DNA of 64,000 nucleotides, taken from NCBI RefSeq assembly GCF_000023065.1, contig NC_012691.1, positions 974,501-1,038,500 on the forward strand. The letters run 5' to 3'. The translations under genes were made by a program, and so were the position numbers. The notes below the pieces were generated by a model. The model was not told the DNA's origin and did not search any database. It was given only the letters and a program-made list of their open reading frames with translations. Positions 19,454-29,806 of this stretch are shown here, one piece after another. Numbering within the stretch: position 1 is the first letter of the stretch; each line of letters begins with the position of its first letter. Source of the DNA: Tolumonas auensis DSM 9187 (lineage in GTDB: Bacteria > Pseudomonadota > Gammaproteobacteria > Enterobacterales > Aeromonadaceae).

Positions 19454-20224
19454 TCAAAGATTATTCTTTTTTTCACGCAAAATAGCAAAGATCTGGATCT
19501 CATTTTCGAGATAGAGTTCGCTTGAATTCTGAGCGAAAACGGCCACCGAAGGCATATGTGTGCGTAAAAACACATTACTCTGTTTTTCTATTCCAATAGT
19601 AGAGGGGAGTGTTGGACACCCTTGCTGTCGTAGCTTGCTTACCTCTTTAATCCGCTTAATTGTAAATACATTATCCGGTTCTGCCTGCAGACAGTAGCTT
19701 AAATTATTGTAAGTATATTCATGTGCAGGATAAACAAGGGTATCTTCAGGCAAGCTGGCAAGGCGCTGCAGAGAGTGATACATCTGTTCTGCAGTACCGG
19801 AGAACAAGCGTCCGCAGCCACCAGAAAAGAGCGTATCGCCGCAAAACAGGGCACCATGACCATGAAAAACAATATGCTCAGCGGTGTGCCCCGGGGTATG
19901 CCAGACAGTAAACGTCAGATCAAGATCAGGGAAGCTGATCAGATCCTGATCGCGCATGGTCTGCAACTGAGGCACGTCTGTTAATGTTATCTGCGGACCA
20001 TAGACCGCGCACTGCGGATATAGGGCCAACAGTTCAGCTACACCGTCTACATGATCATGATGGTGATGGGTGACAAAGATAGCTTTGAGATTCAGAGATT
20101 GTTGCCGGAGTCGTTCAATCACAGGGGCCGACTCACCAGGGTCAACCACAATCGCTTGATTTCCCTGTTTTATCAGCCAAATATAGTTATCCTGACGGCT
20201 TGGAATTGTTTGTACCTGCAACAT
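19454..20224 (-). CDS. gloB: Hydroxyacylglutathione hydrolase (glyoxalase II)
   Basis: 256-residue metallo-beta-lactamase-fold enzyme that hydrolyses S-lactoylglutathione to lactate and glutathione, completing methylglyoxal detoxification. The metal motif THHHHDHVDG lies at residues 52-61; HTPGHT and FCGDTLFSGGCGR follow. The start at 20224 (MLQVQTIPSRQDNYIW) matches the family and has GGAGC upstream. Divergent from yafS with 86 bases between starts. Confidence 0.95.
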   Translation of the reverse strand: MLQVQTIPSRQDNYIWLIKQGNQAIVVDPGESAPVIERLRQQSLNLKAIFVTHHHHDHVDGVAELLALYPQCAVYGPQITLTDVPQLQTMRDQDLISFPDLDLTFTVWHTPGHTAEHIVFHGHGALFCGDTLFSGGCGRLFSGTAEQMYHSLQRLASLPEDTLVYPAHEYTYNNLSYCLQAEPDNVFTIKRIKEVSKLRQQGCPTLPSTIGIEKQSNVFLRTHMPSVAVFAQNSSELYLENEIQIFAILREKKNNL

Positions 20225-20310
20225 GTGATGCGCTCCGGTTCTATAAACAGATGTTGTGTATAGAATGAAAGAGAAAGAAAGGCAATATTTACCCGTTTTG
20301 AGGTGATGAT

Positions 20311-21066
20311 GTGAAACCAGCAAAAATAAACCAGGCAATTATTACACCAGAGAACTGGAGTGAATTGCCAATGGGTGATTGGCTGGCAATGGAGATCCAA
20401 CACAAGCTCGATGAGTGGTGTCCGCTTATGTTTGGCTATCACTTGCTGAAGCTGGGGACACTAAGCAGTCAGCTTTCATGTGCTGCTTCCTCGATCCGTC
20501 ATCAATGTGCAGTTGCTCCGGAAGGTGCCTCACTGGGAATTATCGCTGACGTTGATGAATTACCTATCCGCTCAGGAAGTATTGATGCCTGTTTGCTGGC
20601 ACATCTGTTGGACTTCAGCAGTGATCCGCATCAGATATTAAGGGAAGTCGAGAGGGTGCTAACGCCGGATGGCTGGATCATCATCAGCGGTTTTAATCCT
20701 TATAGTCTGGTTGGCCTGGGAAGGCTGTTACCGAACCTCCGGCGCCGTTTGCCGTGGTCTGCCCGAATGTTTTCTCCGGAACGAGTACTGGACTGGTTAC
20801 ACCTGCTTGGTTTTGAAGTCGTGCATCTGGAGGGCTTCGCGTATTCAACCGTGACTCGCCGTAACCGATTCCATTTCTGGAAAGAAAAAACCGGCAGGCG
20901 TTGCGGCTACCGGTTTGCATCAACTTATATGCTGGCCGCAAGAAAACGCACGATTCCGCTAACCCGTATCCGCGAAGCTGCCTGGCTGAGACGACCGGTA
21001 ATGGTGGGCGGCATGGCCAGACTGAATAATCCGGCCTGCACGAAAAGTGAAGGTGTAAACTTTTAG
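20311..21066 (+). CDS. yafS: SAM-dependent methyltransferase YafS
   Basis: 251-residue class I methyltransferase homologue, GTG start preceded by GAGG. A SAM-domain core is visible ([31 protein letters not shown], then [17 protein letters not shown]). Position between gloB and rnhA equals E. coli yafS. Substrate is unknown. Its stop overlaps the convergent rnhA stop by four bases. Confidence 0.88.
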   Translation: MKPAKINQAIITPENWSELPMGDWLAMEIQHKLDEWCPLMFGYHLLKLGTLSSQLSCAASSIRHQCAVAPEGASLGIIADVDELPIRSGSIDACLLAHLLDFSSDPHQILREVERVLTPDGWIIISGFNPYSLVGLGRLLPNLRRRLPWSARMFSPERVLDWLHLLGFEVVHLEGFAYSTVTRRNRFHFWKEKTGRRCGYRFASTYMLAARKRTIPLTRIREAAWLRRPVMVGGMARLNNPACTKSEGVNF

Positions 21067-21527
21067 GATGGATATCCGGAATCAATCAGGCGGCTGTCAG
21101 CCAGCGCTGCATTGCGGGCCAGTTCATCGCAGCGTTCATTTTCCGGGTGACCGGAATGACCTTTAACCCAAAACCATTCCACATCATGACGCTGAATTTC
21201 GCTGTCCAGCAGTAACCATAAGTCCACGTTTTTTACTGGTTCGCGGTTAGCCGTTTTCCAGCCTTTTTTCTTCCAACCGTGGATCCACTGGGTAATACCT
21301 TGCCGGACATACTGGCTGTCAGTGGTCAATCTGACCTGACAGGGTTCGCTTAATGATTGCAAACCTGCAATAGCGGCCATTAGTTCCATGCGGTTATTTG
21401 TCGTCAGCTCGTAACCCTGAGCCAACTCTTTACGGTGTTGCTTGTAGATCAAAACAGCGGCATAACCGCCCGGGCCTGGGTTACCGAGACATGAGCCATC
21501 GGTATAGAGAGTTATCTGTTTTAGCAT
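21063..21527 (-). CDS. rnhA: Ribonuclease HI
   Basis: Removes RNA from RNA-DNA hybrids such as R-loops and primers. The four acidic catalytic residues are at the canonical positions: Asp10 ([11 protein letters not shown]), Glu48 (NRMELMAAI), Asp70 (TTDSQYV) and Asp134 (ERCDELAR), with the basic handle [10 protein letters not shown]. 154 residues (E. coli 155). Divergent from dnaQ with 49 bases between starts, as in E. coli. Confidence 0.97.
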   Translation of the reverse strand: MLKQITLYTDGSCLGNPGPGGYAAVLIYKQHRKELAQGYELTTNNRMELMAAIAGLQSLSEPCQVRLTTDSQYVRQGITQWIHGWKKKGWKTANREPVKNVDLWLLLDSEIQRHDVEWFWVKGHSGHPENERCDELARNAALADSRLIDSGYPS

Positions 21528-21576
21528 AGTGTCGTGGTATTCTGAGCATCTGAGTAAAGTGTGACATAAAAGTGCT

Positions 21577-22326
21577 ATGAACCCAATGCAAACGAATCGC
21601 TACGTAATTCTCGATACCGAAACCACGGGTATGAACCAGAGTGGTGGCCCGGTCTATATCGGTCACCGCATCATTGAAATTGGTTGTGTGGAGGTGATTA
21701 ACCGTCGTTTAACCGGAAATCATTATCATGTCTATATCAAGCCGGATCGTTTGGTTGATGAAGAGGCGATCCGGGTTCATGGTATTACCGATGCTTTTCT
21801 GGCCGATAAACCACCGTTTGCTGCGATTGCGCAAGAATTCCGGGATTTTATTCGTGGTGCGGAATTAGTCATTCATAACGCGTCGTTCGACGTTGGCTTT
21901 ATCGATCATGAATTTAATAAGCTAGGCTGGACGGAGCGGGTTAAAGACATCTGCCGGGTAACGGATTCGCTGGCATTGGCGCGGGGACAATTCCCTGGCA
22001 AACGTAACAGTCTGGATGCGTTGTGTACTCGTTTTGGTATCGATAACTCGCACCGTACTTTGCACGGCGCATTATTGGACGCCGAAATTCTGGCCGATGT
22101 CTATTTATTGATGACGGGTGGCCAGACGCGACTGGAGTTACACAACACGGTCAATGATAATAATTCAGCGTCATCCGCGTCAGCACAACAGCTGAAGATG
22201 ATACAGCGTAACGGCTCATTAAAAGTTTTGAGCGCATCAGCTGATGAGTTGGCGGCTCATGAAAAAAGATTGGATCTGGTGGCGAAGAAAGGCGGTTGTT
22301 GCCTGTGGCGATCAGAACAAGAATAG
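21577..22326 (+). CDS. dnaQ: DNA polymerase III epsilon subunit
   Basis: 3'-5' proofreading exonuclease of the replicase. Exo [10 protein letters not shown], the Exo II region [15 protein letters not shown] and [18 protein letters not shown] carry the DEDDh residues. The C-terminal alpha-binding tail ([18 protein letters not shown]) follows a linker rich in Ser and Asn. 249 residues; an in-frame ATG nine bases in is an alternative start. Shares its short promoter region with divergent rnhA. Confidence 0.96.
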   Translation: MNPMQTNRYVILDTETTGMNQSGGPVYIGHRIIEIGCVEVINRRLTGNHYHVYIKPDRLVDEEAIRVHGITDAFLADKPPFAAIAQEFRDFIRGAELVIHNASFDVGFIDHEFNKLGWTERVKDICRVTDSLALARGQFPGKRNSLDALCTRFGIDNSHRTLHGALLDAEILADVYLLMTGGQTRLELHNTVNDNNSASSASAQQLKMIQRNGSLKVLSASADELAAHEKRLDLVAKKGGCCLWRSEQE

Positions 22327-22368
22327 ACGGTTTTTCCATATAAAAACTTGAAAGGAAAAATACAGCAT

Positions 22369-22947
22369 ATGTATCAGGAATTGATCAAGCAGGAACTGGT
22401 AACCGCTCAGCAAGCACTGGCTGATTTTATCGCTGACGCGGAAAATATTAATGCCATTGAACGGGCTGCAACGTTGATCGCCGCATCACTGCGCGATGGT
22501 GGCAAAGTAATGTCATGTGGTAATGGCGGTTCTCATTGTGATGCCATGCACTTTGCGGAAGAGCTGACCGGTCGTTACCGTGAAGATCGTCCGGGATATG
22601 CCGGTATTGCCATCTCGGATCCAAGTCATTTGTCCTGCGTCTCTAATGATTATGGCTATCAATACGTGTTCTCTCGTTATCTGGAGGCTGTTGGTCGTCC
22701 GGGGGATGTGATGCTGGGGATTTCAACCAGCGGTAATTCTCAAAACATTATTACTGCGATTGAATCAGCAAAAGCGAAAGGGATCAAAGTTGTCGTTTTG
22801 ACCGGTAAAGATGGCGGGAAAATGGCTGGTCTGGCCGATGTTGAAATCCGGGTTCCTTATTTTGGCTATGCCGATCGTATTCAGGAAATTCATATTAAAG
22901 TTATCCATATTTTGATCATGCTGATTGAAAAAGAGTTGGCGGTCTGA
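22369..22947 (+). CDS. gmhA: Sedoheptulose-7-phosphate isomerase
   Basis: Converts sedoheptulose 7-phosphate to heptose 7-phosphate, the first step of ADP-heptose synthesis for the LPS inner core. SIS domain with [20 protein letters not shown] and [13 protein letters not shown]. The start at 22369 ([10 protein letters not shown]) gives 192 residues, equal to E. coli GmhA, and follows AAAGGAAA. Located dnaQ-gmhA-yafJ as in enterics. Confidence 0.96.
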   Translation: MYQELIKQELVTAQQALADFIADAENINAIERAATLIAASLRDGGKVMSCGNGGSHCDAMHFAEELTGRYREDRPGYAGIAISDPSHLSCVSNDYGYQYVFSRYLEAVGRPGDVMLGISTSGNSQNIITAIESAKAKGIKVVVLTGKDGGKMAGLADVEIRVPYFGYADRIQEIHIKVIHILIMLIEKELAV

Positions 22948-22965
22948 TTAGTTCGAGGTGAGGCT

Positions 22966-23763
22966 GTGTGCGAATTACTGGGTATGAGTGCGAATGTTCC
23001 CACCGATATCTGCTTTAGTTTTAGCGGGTTAGTGCAACGTGGTGGGCGTACAGGCCCTCATGTTGATGGCTGGGGTATCACTTTCTATGAAGGGAAGGGG
23101 TGTCGTACCTTTAAAGATCCCGTGGCGTGCGCTCAGTCTCAAATAGCCAAGCTGGTTCAGGAATACCCGATCAAAAGTTGTGCGGTAGTGAGCCATATCC
23201 GGCAGGCAAACCGTGGCAGTGTAGCTCTGGAAAACACGCATCCGTTTACGCGTGAACTGTGGGGACGTTACTGGACCTTTGCACATAATGGTCAGCTGAC
23301 GAATTATGAATCGCTGGATTGTGGCAGATTTGAACCCGTTGGCCAGACCGACAGTGAAAGGTCATTTTGCTGGTTGTTAAATCAGCTGGAGAAACAATTT
23401 CCGGTATTTCCTGCGACGCCGGAAAAGTTATTCCGCTTTTTGGCAACATTATGTAATCAGCTGATGGCGCTGGGTGTGTTCAATATGCTGTTGTCTGATG
23501 GTGAATATCTGATCACTTACTGCACAACAAATCTGCATAGCATTACACGCAGAGCGCCGTTTGGTCAGGCGAAGCTGATCGATGATGACGTTACGATTGA
23601 TTTTCAGCAGGAAACAACGCCGGATGATGTGGTAACTATCATTGCAACGCAACCACTGACGAACAATGAATGCTGGCTGAAAATGGCCAGGGGGGAATTG
23701 AATGTTTTCCACCTTGGTGAAAAGATGCTGACTATTGAGACGGAAAAAAATCAGGGAGCTTAA
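22966..23763 (+). CDS. yafJ: Class II glutamine amidotransferase YafJ
   Basis: 265 residues, GTG start behind GAGGTGAGG. The second codon is Cys (MCELLGMSAN), the Ntn nucleophile exposed after Met removal; HVDGWGITFYEG, SHIRQANRG and FAHNGQL form the glutaminase site. No synthetase domain is attached, so the acceptor of the ammonia is unknown. Follows gmhA by 18 bases, so probably in one operon. Its stop codon lies within a 22-base palindrome that terminates the facing purMN operon. Confidence 0.9.
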   Translation: MCELLGMSANVPTDICFSFSGLVQRGGRTGPHVDGWGITFYEGKGCRTFKDPVACAQSQIAKLVQEYPIKSCAVVSHIRQANRGSVALENTHPFTRELWGRYWTFAHNGQLTNYESLDCGRFEPVGQTDSERSFCWLLNQLEKQFPVFPATPEKLFRFLATLCNQLMALGVFNMLLSDGEYLITYCTTNLHSITRRAPFGQAKLIDDDVTIDFQQETTPDDVVTIIATQPLTNNECWLKMARGELNVFHLGEKMLTIETEKNQGA

Positions 23764-23772
23764 GCTCCCTGA
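23745..23772 (-). terminator. Terminator of purMN, overlapping the yafJ stop codon
   Basis: A perfect 22-base palindrome at 23751-23772 (core GGGAGCTTAAGCTCCC) with seven A on its left, which is a T run for - strand transcripts. The central TAA is the yafJ stop. Confidence 0.85.
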
Positions 23773-23779
23773 ATATTCA

Positions 23780-24442
23780 TTATTCTGCTGGTTGTTCTAC
23801 GCCATCGTCATCGCTGGCATAACCAGAGACCGGAAGACATTCGCCATCCAGCCAGGCTTTACCTTCTTTCATGACTAAGCGTTGCTGACAGAACCAGTTG
23901 ATCACTAACGGATAGATCTGATGTTCCTGCACATGTACACGTTGTGCCAGTTCTTCGACAGTATCATCTGCAAAAACCGGAACTTTTGCCTGCAGAATTA
24001 CCGGACCGCCATCCAGTTCTTCCGTCACAAAATGCACACTGGCACCATGTTCACTGTCACCAGCATCAAGTGCACGCTGATGAGTATGTAACCCCTGATA
24101 TTTAGGCAGTAAAGATGGATGGATGTTTAGCATCCGGCCGGCATAGTGGTTCACAAATGCAGGTGTCAGGATGCGCATAAATCCGGCCATGATGAGCAGA
24201 TCTGGCTGATGACGATCAATTTCAGCTATCAATGCTGCATCGTATTGCGCCCGATCAGGATGATCCTGATGAGATATCACCGCTGTATGAATATCAGCAG
24301 CCTGCGCCCGTTTTAAACCGTAGGCATCAGCCCGGTTACTGACGACTGCAGCAACCCGGCCGTGTATTTTGCCAGACTTGCAGGCATCAATGACTGCCTG
24401 CAGGTTACTACCGGTTCCGGAAATCAGAACAACCAGATTCAT
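23780..24442 (-). CDS. purN: Phosphoribosylglycinamide formyltransferase 1
   Basis: Transfers the formyl group of 10-formyl-THF to GAR in purine synthesis. ISGTGSNLQAVID (substrate loop), GFMRILTPAFV, HPSLLPKYQGLHTHQRALDAG and HFVTEELDGGPVI carry the Asn-His-Asp catalytic set. 220 residues. Starts inside the purM stop (TAATG, one-base overlap), so it is translationally coupled to purM. Confidence 0.96.
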   Translation of the reverse strand: MNLVVLISGTGSNLQAVIDACKSGKIHGRVAAVVSNRADAYGLKRAQAADIHTAVISHQDHPDRAQYDAALIAEIDRHQPDLLIMAGFMRILTPAFVNHYAGRMLNIHPSLLPKYQGLHTHQRALDAGDSEHGASVHFVTEELDGGPVILQAKVPVFADDTVEELAQRVHVQEHQIYPLVINWFCQQRLVMKEGKAWLDGECLPVSGYASDDDGVEQPAE

Positions 24443-25479
24443 TAGTTGATTTCTACCTGTTTTTCACCGGCAGCTGCTTGTTCGATCTGACCGATCAGCC
24501 ATGCGTTTTCGCCTTCGGCTTTCAGTAATGCCAGAGCAGCATCAACCTGTGCCTGTGGCAGCGCGATGATCATGCCAACGCCACAGTTGAAGGTACGGTA
24601 CATTTCGTAAGTTTCAACGTTGCCGCTCTTCTGCAGCCAGTTGAACACTTCTGGCCATTGCCAGCTGGAACCGTCGATCACTGCTTTGGTGTTTTCTGGC
24701 AGTACACGCGGGATGTTTTCCCAGAAACCGCCGCCAGTGATGTGAGACAATGCATGAACTTCACAGTTTTTCAGCAGTTTCAGTACTGGCTTAACATAGA
24801 TGCGGGTCGGAGCCAGCAGCGCGTTAGCCAGAGTAGAATCGCCCAGCGGTTGTTGTACGTCAGCTTTGCTCACTTCCAGAATCTTACGGATCAAAGAGAA
24901 ACCGTTAGAGTGCGGACCAGAAGAGGCCAGAGCAATCAGCGCATCGCCTGCAGCTACTTTAGAACCGTCGATGATTTCTGAAGCTTCAACCACGCCTACG
25001 CAGAAACCTGCCATGTCGTAGTCTTCGCCTTCGTACATACCAGGCATTTCAGCAGTTTCACCGCCGACCAATGCACAGTTGGATTGTTCACAACCAGCAC
25101 CAATACCAGTAACTACTGCCGCGGCTGTATCTACGTCCAGTTTACCGGTTGCGTAGTAATCTAAAAAGAACAGCGGTTCTGCACCTTGAACGATCAGATC
25201 GTTCACACACATTGCAACCAGATCGATACCAACGGTATCGTGTTTTTTCAGATCGATCGCCAGACGCAGTTTGGTGCCGACGCCATCAGTACCTGAAACC
25301 AGAATAGGTTCGCGATAGCCAGCCGGAATGCGGCACAGAGCACCAAAACCACCCAGTCCGCCCATTACTTCAGGACGGCGGGTGCGTTTGGCAACGCCTT
25401 TGATACGCTCAACCAGGGCATTACCTGCATCGATATCAACGCCAGCGTCCTTGTAGCTCAGTGAAGTCTTGTCAGTCAC
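24442..25479 (-). CDS. purM: Phosphoribosylformylglycinamidine cyclo-ligase
   Basis: AIR synthetase: closes the imidazole ring of FGAM using ATP. Family features are [38 protein letters not shown] and [16 protein letters not shown]. 345 residues, equal to E. coli. Divergent from upp, as in enterics; no full PurR site was found in the gap, only a half-site near 25540. Confidence 0.97.
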   Translation of the reverse strand: MTDKTSLSYKDAGVDIDAGNALVERIKGVAKRTRRPEVMGGLGGFGALCRIPAGYREPILVSGTDGVGTKLRLAIDLKKHDTVGIDLVAMCVNDLIVQGAEPLFFLDYYATGKLDVDTAAAVVTGIGAGCEQSNCALVGGETAEMPGMYEGEDYDMAGFCVGVVEASEIIDGSKVAAGDALIALASSGPHSNGFSLIRKILEVSKADVQQPLGDSTLANALLAPTRIYVKPVLKLLKNCEVHALSHITGGGFWENIPRVLPENTKAVIDGSSWQWPEVFNWLQKSGNVETYEMYRTFNCGVGMIIALPQAQVDAALALLKAEGENAWLIGQIEQAAAGEKQVEIN

Positions 25480-25647
25480 GATAGATCCTTGTCGTAATCG
25501 CTGTTAAGGGGGATATTAAACAGTCTCTATTCTAGCAGTCACAAACGCAGAGAAAAAGAAAACCTGTGGTTTGCAGCAGAAAACATTCATTTTCCATGTA
25601 TACGAATGATAAGATCTTCCCCGGATAATGAATTTACGGAGGTCATA

Positions 25648-26274
25648 ATGAAAGTCATCGAGGTGAAACACCCGCTGGTGAAGCATAAACTGGGTCTGAT
25701 GCGCGAAGCTGACATCAGCACCAAGCGGTTTCGTGAGTTAGCCAAAGAAGTGGGCAGCCTGCTGACATATGAAGCGACCTCTGATTTTGAAACTGAAAAG
25801 GTAACCATTGATGGTTGGAATGGTCCGGTTGAAGTGGATCAGATCAAAGGGAAGAAGGTCACTGTAGTACCAATCCTGCGTGCCGGTTTGGGCATGATGG
25901 ATGGGGTGCTGGAACATATGCCAAGTGCTCGTGTCAGTGTGGTGGGGATTTACCGTGATGAAGAAACCCTGCAACCAGTACCGTATTTCCAGAAAATTGT
26001 CAGCAATATTGATGAGCGTCTGGCTCTGATTGTTGATCCTATGCTGGCGACCGGCGGTTCAATGATTGCAACTATTGATCTGCTGAAGCAAAAAGGCTGC
26101 AAACAGATCAAGGTGATTGTACTGGTTGCTGCGCCGGAAGGTCTGGCGGCACTGCAGGCGGCGCATGATGATGTGGAAGTGTATTGCGCATCCATCGATC
26201 AGGGACTGAATGAAAAAGGTTATATCATTCCTGGTCTGGGTGATGCCGGTGACAAGATTTTCGGTACTAAATAA
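25648..26274 (+). CDS. upp: Uracil phosphoribosyltransferase
   Basis: Salvages uracil to UMP with PRPP. The start at 25648 ([19 protein letters not shown]) follows GGAGG and gives 208 residues, as in E. coli. PRPP loop [11 protein letters not shown] and the uracil-binding C-terminal [18 protein letters not shown] are intact. The uracil permease gene that often follows is absent here; hda comes next. Confidence 0.97.
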   Translation: MKVIEVKHPLVKHKLGLMREADISTKRFRELAKEVGSLLTYEATSDFETEKVTIDGWNGPVEVDQIKGKKVTVVPILRAGLGMMDGVLEHMPSARVSVVGIYRDEETLQPVPYFQKIVSNIDERLALIVDPMLATGGSMIATIDLLKQKGCKQIKVIVLVAAPEGLAALQAAHDDVEVYCASIDQGLNEKGYIIPGLGDAGDKIFGTK

Positions 26275-26285
26275 TAGTCATTATT

Positions 26286-26325
26286 AAAAACAGCAGTGAG
26301 CACAGATTATTGCGATGCTGTTTTT
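26286..26325 (+). terminator. Terminator of upp
   Basis: Stem AAAAACAGCA (26286-26295) / TGCTGTTTTT (26316-26325) with a T run; a second hairpin TGGGATGGC (26331-26339) / GCCATCTCA (26344-26352) follows. Confidence 0.7.
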
Positions 26326-26409
26326 CTGTCTGGGATGGCGTGTGCCATCTCAGACTATGCCTGAACCTGAACAGTTTTCCCCTATATTCAGCCCCATTAA
26401 CAGGCGCTC

Positions 26410-27114
26410 ATGATGCTGCAATCAACCCAACTTTCTCTGGCCGTACAACTTCCTGATGATGAAACATTCGCCAGTTTTTATCCTGGTAGCAATGCTCAGC
26501 TAATTACCACGCTGAAAAATGCAGCGATCGGGGAAGGGGTGCCACTGATTTATTTTTGGGGATGTCGCGGATCCGGTCGTTCTCATCTGCTGCATGCGAC
26601 ATGTGCAGAAATTAATGGTAACGGTGAATCAGCGGTTTATATCCCGCTTGATCGTCATGATCAGTATTCCCCTGATATTCTGGAAGGAATGGAGCGTATG
26701 CCTTTGCTCTGTCTGGATAATCTGGATGCGGTTGCCGGAAGCAGAGTATGGGAAGAGTCACTTTTTAATCTTTTCAATCGCTGGAAGGAAACCAGCCGGG
26801 GATCGCTGATCATGTCTGCCAGTACGGCACCGCGCAAACTGGGGTTATGTTTGCCGGATTTGGCTTCCCGTCTCGACTGGGGCGTTTCGTTCCAACTGCA
26901 TGAACTGGATGATGAAGGTAAGCTGGGGGCTCTGCAATTACGAGCAGCGTTACGCGGATTCAAGTTGCCGGTGGATGTTGGTCGTTTTCTGTTAAATCGT
27001 TTATCCCGTGATATGCGGATGCTGTTACAGACGTTAGATACGCTGGACAGTGCCTCTTTACATGCCCAGCGCAAACTGACGATTCCTTTTATCAAGGAAG
27101 TGCTGGAACTTTAA
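26410..27114 (+). CDS. hda: DnaA inactivator Hda
   Basis: AAA+ protein that, bound to the DNA-loaded beta clamp, stimulates hydrolysis of DnaA-ATP and prevents re-initiation. An N-terminal clamp-binding motif QLSLAV (residues 6-11) precedes LPDDETFASFYPG. The P-loop is the Hda-type GCRGSGRSHLLHA, and Walker B LLCLDNLDAV follows. 234 residues; adjacent ATG codons at 26410 and 26413. The last four bases overlap the convergent bepA stop. Confidence 0.94.
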   Translation: MMLQSTQLSLAVQLPDDETFASFYPGSNAQLITTLKNAAIGEGVPLIYFWGCRGSGRSHLLHATCAEINGNGESAVYIPLDRHDQYSPDILEGMERMPLLCLDNLDAVAGSRVWEESLFNLFNRWKETSRGSLIMSASTAPRKLGLCLPDLASRLDWGVSFQLHELDDEGKLGALQLRAALRGFKLPVDVGRFLLNRLSRDMRMLLQTLDTLDSASLHAQRKLTIPFIKEVLEL

Positions 27115-28574
27115 CGTTTCAGGCTATCGTCTACCTTTTTCTGTTTTTCCAGTTCTGCTATCCGGGCATCAATTCTTGCCTGGCTTAGTCCATCAGCAGT
27201 GTTAGCCCTGGCCATATGCAAATGATCGGTCGCCTGAGCAATATCTCCCCGCAAGGCCAGATATTCGGCCTGTGCCTGATGGAAACCAGTCTGATTGGCG
27301 GTTTGCTGATAGCCTTCTGTCAATAATTGCCATGCTAACGAAGATTCGGGATTGTTGCGGGTATACTGATCCAGCAGACGGATAGATGCCTCAGGCTGGT
27401 TTGCTTTCAGATAAACATTGGCCAGATTGATGATAATGACCGGATTATTCTGCATATTCTGGTTGCGTTGTTCCAGGCGAGAAATAGCAGCGCTGTATTG
27501 CTGAGCATCTATTTCCTGATCAGTCAGTGAATCCTGGAAAAACAGATTATCCGGCTGCTGCTTGATTAACGTAGCCAGAATATTGCCTGCTTCTGCCGAA
27601 TGGTTCGACTTCATTAAGGCCAGTGCCTTGCCATATTGAGCTGCCAGTTGTGCAGGCGATCCCAGACGGCTTTTTTTTGCGTTTTGCTCAAAATAAGCAA
27701 GCAGACTATCGGTGCTTTGACTGGTATACATCGCCTGGATCCGGGCCTTAGCCAGATAAAAATCCAGACTGGAATCACGGTGCGGTGTTTTGTAACTAGC
27801 AGCCCGGTTTCTGGCTTCAGCAATCCGGTTTTCAGTGATCGGGTGAGTCAGCAACATTTCCGGCAATTTGGAGGAATAACGGTTTTCTGCAGCTAATTTC
27901 TGGAAAAATGTCATCATTCCGCCAGGCTCAAAACCGGCATTCGCAAGTAATGCCATACCAATCCGATCTGCTTCATACTCGTTGTCGCGGGTAAAGTTAA
28001 TCGAGTTCTGGAGCGTTAAGCCCATGGTGGCATTGATTGCTGCGGCACCTGCGGTCGGGTTTAACATTGCCAGCGCAATTGAACCTACCAGACCGGCGAT
28101 AGACAGTGGTGTGCTTTTTGCCTGATCTTCCAGATAACGGGCAATATGGCGTTGTGTGACATGGCTGATTTCATGGGCTAATACGCCTGCCAGTTCACTT
28201 TCCGTTTCTGCATGTAAAAATAAACCACTGTGTACTTTGATCCGGCCGCCGAGAAATGCTGCCGCATTAATGGCGTTATCTTTCACCAGGAAAAAAGTAA
28301 AAGGAAAGCGGACATTATTGGCCTGACTGACAATGCTGAGTCCGAGATCATTGATGTATTCGTCAAGAACAGGATCATCGATCAGGGGGAGGCTGGCTCT
28401 GGCAAAACGCATAAACGCTTTCCCATACAAAACTTCCTGTTCAACAGATAAAGCTGAAACACCGGCAGTGCCAATGTCAGGTAGCTGAGAATTGGCCTGG
28501 GACAGAGAAGAAAACATAAGGTAACAAGTGGTCCCAAAGCACAGCAGGGATTTTTTCAGGCAGCGATAAAGCAC
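27111..28574 (-). CDS. bepA: Beta-barrel assembly-enhancing protease BepA (M48)
   Basis: Periplasmic zinc metalloprotease/chaperone that assists LptD and other barrel proteins and degrades stalled ones. I chose the GTG at 28574 because AAGGGGAA precedes it and the product is 487 residues, exactly E. coli BepA, with signal peptide ending SSLSQA. The zinc motif HEISH lies at residues 134-138, with the third ligand in DNEYEADRIG. C-terminal TPR repeats follow. Divergent from perM, as in E. coli. Confidence 0.93.
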   Translation of the reverse strand: MLYRCLKKSLLCFGTTCYLMFSSLSQANSQLPDIGTAGVSALSVEQEVLYGKAFMRFARASLPLIDDPVLDEYINDLGLSIVSQANNVRFPFTFFLVKDNAINAAAFLGGRIKVHSGLFLHAETESELAGVLAHEISHVTQRHIARYLEDQAKSTPLSIAGLVGSIALAMLNPTAGAAAINATMGLTLQNSINFTRDNEYEADRIGMALLANAGFEPGGMMTFFQKLAAENRYSSKLPEMLLTHPITENRIAEARNRAASYKTPHRDSSLDFYLAKARIQAMYTSQSTDSLLAYFEQNAKKSRLGSPAQLAAQYGKALALMKSNHSAEAGNILATLIKQQPDNLFFQDSLTDQEIDAQQYSAAISRLEQRNQNMQNNPVIIINLANVYLKANQPEASIRLLDQYTRNNPESSLAWQLLTEGYQQTANQTGFHQAQAEYLALRGDIAQATDHLHMARANTADGLSQARIDARIAELEKQKKVDDSLKR

Positions 28575-28677
28575 AACATTCCCCTTTCTTTGATAATTAT
28601 CTGTTTTGACATGCCAAAAATACATCGTAAGCGATTACACTAGGCAATTGTACGATGAATTCAACGGGATCGGCAGG

Positions 28678-29754
28678 ATGTTAGACGTATTATTAAACTG
28701 GTATCGGCGACGCTTTTCAGATCCGAATGCAGTGACATTATTCTGGTTATTAGTCGGTGGCTTTACGGTCATTTATTTTTACGGCGATATTCTGGCCCCG
28801 GTGCTGGCAGCGCTGGTCATTGCGTATTTACTGGAATGGTTTGTTCAACGACTGATGCATATTGGTTTGGGCCGGAAAGCGGCTTCTACGCTGGTTGTAT
28901 TGCTATTTATCGGCCTGATGTTGCTGGTCGGTTTTGGTATTTTGCCAATCGTGTTCCGTCAGGGAATGACGCTGGTGAAAGAAGTACCGACCATGCTGGC
29001 TAATGCTACAGAGTATCTGAAAAAATTACCGCAATTGTATCCCGAACTTGTGGATTCTTCGCTGGTGGATAGCTTGTCCAGTGTGATTCAGGATCGATTG
29101 CTGACGAATAGCGGTGTTCTGGTTTCATTTTCTTTCGCTTCACTGATGAACCTTGCGGTGGTGCTGGTTTATATGGTTCTGGTGCCATTGCTGATTTTCT
29201 TTATGCTGAAGGATAAAGACAGCTTGCTGGTGATGACGAAACGTTTTCTGCCGTATAACCGCGAGTTAGTCATCAGAGTCTGGTTGGAAATGAATGAGCA
29301 GATCGCCAACTATATCCGGGGTAAGGTGATTCATATCCTGGTTGTTAGTGCAGTTAACTATGCTGTATTTGCTTTAATGGGAATTAACTACGCGCTGTTA
29401 TTAGGGATATCGGTTGGCGTCTCGGTGTTAATACCCTATATCGGTGCTGTTGCTGTAACCATTCCTGTCATCGTTGTGGCATTGTTTCAGTGGGGTGTCT
29501 CGCCAGAGTTCGCATATTTGATGCTGGCTTACACTATTGTGCAAACGCTGGACGCGAATATTCTGACTCCACTACTTTTTTCTGAAGCGATGAATCTGCA
29601 TCCCATCGCTATCATTCTGGCTGTATTGATATTCGGCGGTTTCTGGGGATTCTGGGGCGTGTTCTTTGCTATTCCACTGGCCACTTTGGTTAAGGCTGTG
29701 GTCAATTCCTGGCCGGGTAGCTCCCGTACTGACGTGCCGATAGGAACGTATTAA
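28678..29754 (+). CDS. perM: AI-2E family transporter, PerM/YfgO type
   Basis: 358-residue inner-membrane protein with about eight hydrophobic segments and the family pattern VHIL...NYALLLGISVGVSVLIPYIGAV and GGFWGFWGVFFAIPLATL. GGGA eight bases before the ATG supports 28678. Next to bepA on the opposite strand, as perM (yfgO) in E. coli. Transported substrate is not established; the family name comes from autoinducer-2 exporters. Confidence 0.87.
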   Translation: MLDVLLNWYRRRFSDPNAVTLFWLLVGGFTVIYFYGDILAPVLAALVIAYLLEWFVQRLMHIGLGRKAASTLVVLLFIGLMLLVGFGILPIVFRQGMTLVKEVPTMLANATEYLKKLPQLYPELVDSSLVDSLSSVIQDRLLTNSGVLVSFSFASLMNLAVVLVYMVLVPLLIFFMLKDKDSLLVMTKRFLPYNRELVIRVWLEMNEQIANYIRGKVIHILVVSAVNYAVFALMGINYALLLGISVGVSVLIPYIGAVAVTIPVIVVALFQWGVSPEFAYLMLAYTIVQTLDANILTPLLFSEAMNLHPIAIILAVLIFGGFWGFWGVFFAIPLATLVKAVVNSWPGSSRTDVPIGTY

Positions 29755-29758
29755 TCAA

Positions 29759-29790
29759 AAAAAGGGCCAGTTTACAACGCTGGCCCTTTT
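29759..29790. terminator. Bidirectional terminator between perM and cnoX
   Basis: Stem AAAAGGGCCAG (29760-29770) / CTGGCCCTTTT (29780-29790) with A and T runs on either side, serving both converging genes. Confidence 0.88.
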
Positions 29791-29806
29791 CTTATGGACT
29801 GATAAA

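Noticed and set aside
25539-25554. PurR-like sequence between purM and upp
   Set aside because: Only one half (ACAAACG) resembles the consensus; the second half does not fit.
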